Shown here: positions 13,257 through 15,998 of the stretch, piece after piece
Numbering within the stretch: position 1 is the stretch's first letter
How the letters are laid out: the number at the start of each line of letters is the position of its first letter
NCBI GenBank assembly: GCA_027068385.1
Contig: JAMOTR010000096.1
Location: forward strand, 1-15,998
Source of the DNA: Candidatus Heimdallarchaeota archaeon
GTDB lineage: Archaea > Asgardarchaeota > Njordarchaeia > Njordarchaeales > JAMOTR01
Direction of reading: 5' to 3'
DNA: 15,998 nt
Notes under the pieces: generated by a model
What the model saw: only the letters and a program-made list of their open reading frames with translations
Told to the model about the DNA's origin: nothing
The model's database searches: none
Position numbers and translations under genes: made by a program

Positions 13257-14862
13257 GCTTCTTCTCTAGCCTGATGAACGCCTTAACGCGTTCGATTATG
13301 AACTTTTTCATGTCCTCCTTCAGCGAAACGCGCCGTATCGCTATCGGAGGATCCCGCTGCTCTATGTAAGCTATGAGTAATCCGTTCACGTCCTCCCCCG
13401 TCATCGTCTTATACAGCCGCATATACACCGATAACTGAGCGAGCCGGAGGGTTACTATGGGCTCCCCTACGGTACTCTTTATCTCCACTATGTACTTCGT
13501 CCCTCCCCTCTCCGCGATTCCGTCTACGAAACCGTGAACTATCGCGCGATCGTATCCCTTTACCCTCTCATCCAGCTCCACTAACGCGTATACGAGCTTT
13601 CCGCGTTCGATAGTTTTATATCCTAAGTACTTCTCAGCGTAGCTTATTAGGGAATCCTCGAAGAGCTTTCCCCTAAGATAATAGTGACTCCCGTATTCTT
13701 CGCTATAGAAGACGGAGTAATAAGGGCATGAGACGAGGCGCGACACGGAGATCCGATAAGCCTTCTGCGCGTCCTCTTTAAACTTCCCCCTAATTTCCTT
13801 ATAGACGCTAGTATCGAAGGTCTTCTCCCCAAGTATGTTCAACCAAAAACCCTCGGCCGATTGGCGTCTTACGTCCACGTACTTCCATAAATCCATGAGA
13901 TACTCTCGAGAAATTCTCTTAAACGTCACATCGGCACCTCCCGTTTCGTAAGCTCTTATGAGCGTATCGAGTATCGCGATGAATAAGATTATTTTTATTT
14001 CCTTAAGCGTTAAGTACTCTCTATCCAAGAACATCAAGGTCTTTAGGGCTAACGAGGGATCGCACGTCTGTATGAGTAGGAAGAGCTCCTTCGGGTCCAC
14101 CTCTTTCCCTTTATTTAAGCGCACGAGCGCGTCCGTTAGTTTCTTGATACACAATGCATCCTCGGGCGAGTATACGTAGAACTCCCGCACGTATTTAGGC
14201 TCCCTCTTCGTCCGGAAGACGCTTACCTCCCTAATTCCCTTCTTCGAAACGCTAGGGATACGAATTCCTATAGGGGATACGCTCGAACGAGCTATTACAT
14301 ATCCTATAATGAGGCCGAAGATGTGAGCGTCGTGAGCAATTCCAGGTTCTAGCCCCGTTACGGCCATGATCGTCTCGAGAAGGAACAGCGTGATCGCTAA
14401 CTGCTTTACGTTCATCCTCATCGGTATAGGTACAGGAAAGAGGATCACGTATAGCTCTAAGCCCCTAAGATACACGACGCTCATTCCTAGAATCCCCATC
14501 ACCGCTCCCGAAGCGCCTAAAGCGGGTACGTACGCATACTCCGGCATCACAGTTAAGCATAGTATCGCGTGTAACATCCCGACGATCGCGGCTATTATTA
14601 GGTAGCTAATGATGAAGGGGATCTTACCTATTCTACGTTCTAAGTGCCTTCCTAATACCCACAAGAAGAGCATATTAAAGAATAAATGAGCCACGTTCGC
14701 GTGGAGGAACGCGTGGGTGAGGACGGTCCGGGGGCGTTTAAACACAAGCGCTGGTATTAGCGACAAGTATATTATGATTTTAGGGTACACGAGCTCTACG
14801 ACGAACATCGCTGCGGTAAATAAGATGATCACGTTCGTCGCGGAATCAAAAACGTTCTCCAT
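13144..14862 (-). CDS. Fusion of a rhomboid intramembrane protease and a Cas4-like Fe-S PD-(D/E)XK nuclease
   Basis: A 572-residue protein from ATG 14862 (numbering from there). Residues 5-190 are a six-helix rhomboid: THAFLHANVAHLFFN with H54, H59 and N63, the catalytic serine S118 in GASGA, and the catalytic histidine H180 in AHIFG. Residues about 215-365 are a helical, soluble linker domain. Residues 370-552 are a nuclease: C379 (SRLVSCPYY), D447 (HGFVDG), E460 and K462 (VEIKS), Q476, then C542, C545 and C551 (CAICPLKDRC). This is the full Cas4/AddB/Dna2-type set of catalytic residues plus four cluster ligands. So a membrane protease carries a cytosolic or peripheral exonuclease-like domain. 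A TTG at 14904 in frame is a weaker start. It follows the cysteine-ladder gene by 25 bp. The 3' end, including the cluster cysteines, overlaps the convergent flavoprotein gene. Confidence 0.88.
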   Translation of the reverse strand: MENVFDSATNVIILFTAAMFVVELVYPKIIIYLSLIPALVFKRPRTVLTHAFLHANVAHLFFNMLFLWVLGRHLERRIGKIPFIISYLIIAAIVGMLHAILCLTVMPEYAYVPALGASGAVMGILGMSVVYLRGLELYVILFPVPIPMRMNVKQLAITLFLLETIMAVTGLEPGIAHDAHIFGLIIGYVIARSSVSPIGIRIPSVSKKGIREVSVFRTKREPKYVREFYVYSPEDALCIKKLTDALVRLNKGKEVDPKELFLLIQTCDPSLALKTLMFLDREYLTLKEIKIILFIAILDTLIRAYETGGADVTFKRISREYLMDLWKYVDVRRQSAEGFWLNILGEKTFDTSVYKEIRGKFKEDAQKAYRISVSRLVSCPYYSVFYSEEYGSHYYLRGKLFEDSLISYAEKYLGYKTIERGKLVYALVELDERVKGYDRAIVHGFVDGIAERGGTKYIVEIKSTVGEPIVTLRLAQLSVYMRLYKTMTGEDVNGLLIAYIEQRDPPIAIRRVSLKEDMKKFIIERVKAFIRLEKKPIDKNVCAICPLKDRCEFRTGNPYRDARRFLMLGVTV

Positions 14863-14887
14863 GGGAATGCAATAATGAGGAGGAATT

Positions 14888-15187
14888 CTAACCGTTCGGG
14901 TCAAGAAAAATAACCTCTTCTCGCTCCTCCTCTTCCTCTAATATCGAAGCGCACTTCTCTTCGCATACCTCTTCACACTTCTCCGCACATTCGTCCTCGC
15001 ACTCTTCAATACACTCTTCGATGCACTCGTTAATCTCCTCTTCATCCTCGTACATCGACATACACTTCTCTTCGCACCTTTCTATACACTCCTCCATGCA
15101 TTCTTCCATACACTCCTCCATACACTCCTCTAGACACTCAGCGTAGCGGTCTTCCACCGATTCTTTCTCTTCCTTTTCCTCGCTCAT
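14888..15187 (-). CDS. Small acidic protein with two seven-cysteine i+4 ladders
   Basis: A 99-residue protein with no family I recognise. Cysteines stand at 18, 22, 26, 30, 34, 38, 42 and again at 55, 59, 63, 67, 71, 75, 79: two sets of seven, each spaced exactly four residues, separated by an acidic turn (YEDEEEIN). Other positions are mainly Glu, with Met, Ile, Arg and Lys. An i,i+4 array puts all seven cysteines on one face of a helix, so a helical hairpin with facing thiols is the simplest model. These thiols could hold metal ions, as in the CxxxC helices of Csp copper-storage proteins, or form a row of disulfides. No signal peptide. Followed after 25 bp by the rhomboid-nuclease gene, so probably one operon. 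GGAGG lies 13 nt before the ATG. Confidence 0.85.
   Translation of the reverse strand: MSEEKEEKESVEDRYAECLEECMEECMEECMEECIERCEEKCMSMYEDEEEINECIEECIEECEDECAEKCEEVCEEKCASILEEEEEREEVIFLDPNG
15085..15132. repeat. 12-bp imperfect tandem repeat inside the cysteine-ladder gene
   Basis: Four consecutive 12-bp units on the plus strand: TACACTCCTCCA, TGCATTCTTCCA, TACACTCCTCCA, TACACTCCTCTA. Each encodes one four-residue step (Cys-Met-Glu-Glu type, with Leu replacing Met in the last) on the minus strand. A more degraded 12-bp periodicity continues through the second ladder (about 14948-15024). This suggests growth of the gene by short tandem duplication. Confidence 0.8.
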
Positions 15188-15205
15188 ACCGTCTTGAGCC
15201 TCCTC

Positions 15206-15213
15206 TAAATAAG
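15206..15213 (-). promoter_or_regulatory. TATA box of the cysteine-ladder/rhomboid-nuclease operon
   Basis: Minus strand CTTATTTA (15213-15206) is centred about 22 bp before the ATG at 15187. The 103-bp space between this gene and the tRNA otherwise holds only an AT-rich AACTATAACTATAG repeat; no oligo-T terminator is seen after the tRNA. Confidence 0.45.
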
Positions 15214-15290
15214 TCTATTCTATGCCCGATGTTCCCTAAGTCTTCTCTACGCCCCTATCTTAGCGCTATAGTTATAGTTATTATAAGGGG

Positions 15291-15365
15291 TGGGCCCGGC
15301 GGGATTCGAACCCGCGACCACGGGGTTAAAAGCCCCGCGCTCTATCCTGGCTGAGCTACGGGCCC
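15291..15365 (-). tRNA. tRNA-Lys (anticodon UUU)
   Basis: The minus strand folds as a complete cloverleaf: acceptor GGGCCCG/CGGGCCC with discriminator A, D arm GCTC...GAGC, anticodon stem CGGGG/CCCCG around loop CTTTTAA (anticodon TTT), variable TGGTC, and T arm GCGGG-TTCGAAT-CCCGC. There is no intron. CCA is not encoded; the genomic bases after the discriminator are CCCC. The first 24 nt are also the end of the pelota reading frame. Confidence 0.97.
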
Positions 15366-15998
15366 GCTCCTATTTCTTCTTAGGAACCTACTTATAATTG
15401 TTTTCTTCTTATCTCCAAATAAAACTCGATCGATCTGGTAACGAAGTTTAGCGGCTATGCGTAGCACTATATCAAAGCGCTTACCCCGAGGATGAGACGT
15501 AGAGATTACCTTCCGAGAGCCCCCGAACCTCTCTACGTTTTCGAGTACGTCCCGAAGCTCTCCGCGGCCGAGAAGCTCGTGGAAGAACTTATCGCTCACG
15601 TATAGTTCCTCCACGGCCCCCATCTCCGCGGCCTCACGCACGCGTTTGAGACCGTATACGTACTTCTTATCTCCCTTAAATATGGAAGCTAGTATTTCCT
15701 CCACCAAAGAGCTCTCCTCTAATATACGCTGCCTCTCCGCTATATCCTTCGGGGCTCCGCGTCTTATCGCCTCGTACACCCCAGCGATGCCTCCCATAGA
15801 GGTATCTACTAACGCCGCGGGTAACCCTGACCGTTCTAAGAAGTCTTCCTTTATCTGTCCCGGGCCTGCTATGATGATTCCGTCCACGTTCTCGTACTTC
15901 TTCGCCTCCCTAAGTATCTCGGAGAAATATGCTTTGATGAGGCTATCGTATTTCTCTCCCGTCTGATAATGTTTCCCGGGTATGTTCGATCTAATCTC
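15342..15998 (-). CDS. pelA: Pelota (aDom34), C-terminal 218 residues; frame ends inside tRNA-Lys
   Basis: The 5' part runs off the right edge. Pelota resembles release factor aRF1 but lacks GGQ; with aEF1A and ABCE1 it frees ribosomes stalled on broken or stop-less mRNAs. Visible blocks are YDSLIKAYFSEILREAKKYENVDGIIIAGPGQIKEDF (central domain), VDTSMGGIAGVYEAIRRGA, LVEEILASIFKGDKKYVYGLKRVREAAEMGAVEELYVSD (L7Ae-like domain) and VISTSHPRGKRFDIVLRIAAKLRYQI. The last phrase corresponds to the usual end of the family (GIAALLRYxI). About 29 further residues follow (DRVLFGDKKKTIISRFLRRNRSGPVAQPG). The last eight and the TAG stop are tRNA-Lys sequence on the same strand. The first M/V of the visible frame (15887) is internal, not a start. 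aRF1 is less likely, given the GGIAGVYE..RRG phrase. Confidence 0.87.
   Translation of the reverse strand, partial: EIRSNIPGKHYQTGEKYDSLIKAYFSEILREAKKYENVDGIIIAGPGQIKEDFLERSGLPAALVDTSMGGIAGVYEAIRRGAPKDIAERQRILEESSLVEEILASIFKGDKKYVYGLKRVREAAEMGAVEELYVSDKFFHELLGRGELRDVLENVERFGGSRKVISTSHPRGKRFDIVLRIAAKLRYQIDRVLFGDKKKTIISRFLRRNRSGPVAQPG
15391..15398 (-). promoter_or_regulatory. TATA box of tRNA-Lys inside the pelota coding sequence
   Basis: Minus strand ATTATAAG (15398-15391) is centred about 29 bp before the tRNA 5' end at 15365, predicting a start site at about 15367-15368. It coincides with codons for Ile-Ile-Ser in the C-terminal extension of the Pelota protein. Confidence 0.6.

Noticed and set aside
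14863..14904. TTG start adding 14 residues to the rhomboid-nuclease
   Set aside because: TTG is a weak start, the added residues are unlike a rhomboid N-terminus, and the ATG at 14862 gives a normal one.
14948..15132. Short regular repeats that might be a CRISPR array
   Set aside because: The period is 12 bp with no spacers, and the units are codons of an open frame with perfect cysteine spacing.
15342..15887. Treating the frame from 15887 as a complete 181-residue protein
   Set aside because: The frame continues without a stop to the window edge and the added residues match Pelota, so the gene is truncated by the window, not short.

Overview
The window comes from an archaeon, most likely a hyperthermophilic member of the Thermoproteota (Crenarchaeota)-like lineages. 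The support is a gar1-tfb gene pair, GatD, digeranylgeranylglycerophospholipid-reductase-type flavoproteins, a Pelota homologue, an archaeal C/D box guide RNA, an intronless tRNA-Lys without encoded CCA, TATA boxes about 22-29 nt from many start codons, and frequent GTG starts. The lineage is inferred from gene content; no 16S sequence is present. Coding density is extreme. All four convergent pairs overlap at their 3' ends, and the divergent pairs nearly abut or overlap at their 5' ends.

Left part (1-6.7 kb): the 5' part of a THUMP-domain RNA-binding protein gene (minus), an orphan membrane-anchored family 5 solute-binding protein whose lobes appear in swapped order, and an Mtq2/HemK2-like methyltransferase. 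Then come a TFE-like winged-helix/zinc-ribbon protein (plus), a small RecA-like P-loop protein (minus), an endonuclease III relative that has lost its Fe-S cysteines (plus), an unrecognised protein (minus), and a geranylgeranyl reductase (minus).

Middle (6.7-13.3 kb): a C/D box sRNA with its own TATA box sits between the reductase gene and gar1. Gar1 is followed by a TFB with an unusually short linker, then a large unrecognised protein with a winged-helix-like segment. GatD (minus) and a three-gene plus-strand operon (membrane protein, PhoU-like protein, second reductase-family flavoprotein, joined by ATGA overlaps) diverge from one symmetrically placed TATA box.

Right part (13.1-16 kb, minus strand): a pelota gene whose reading frame ends inside the tRNA-Lys gene, then a two-gene unit. 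That unit encodes a small acidic protein with two ladders of seven cysteines spaced exactly four residues apart, and a fusion of a rhomboid intramembrane protease with a Cas4-like PD-(D/E)XK nuclease carrying a four-cysteine Fe-S signature. The fusion and its cysteine-ladder partner are the strongest candidates for something undescribed. The pelota/tRNA overlap suggests a possible self-rescue regulatory circuit.
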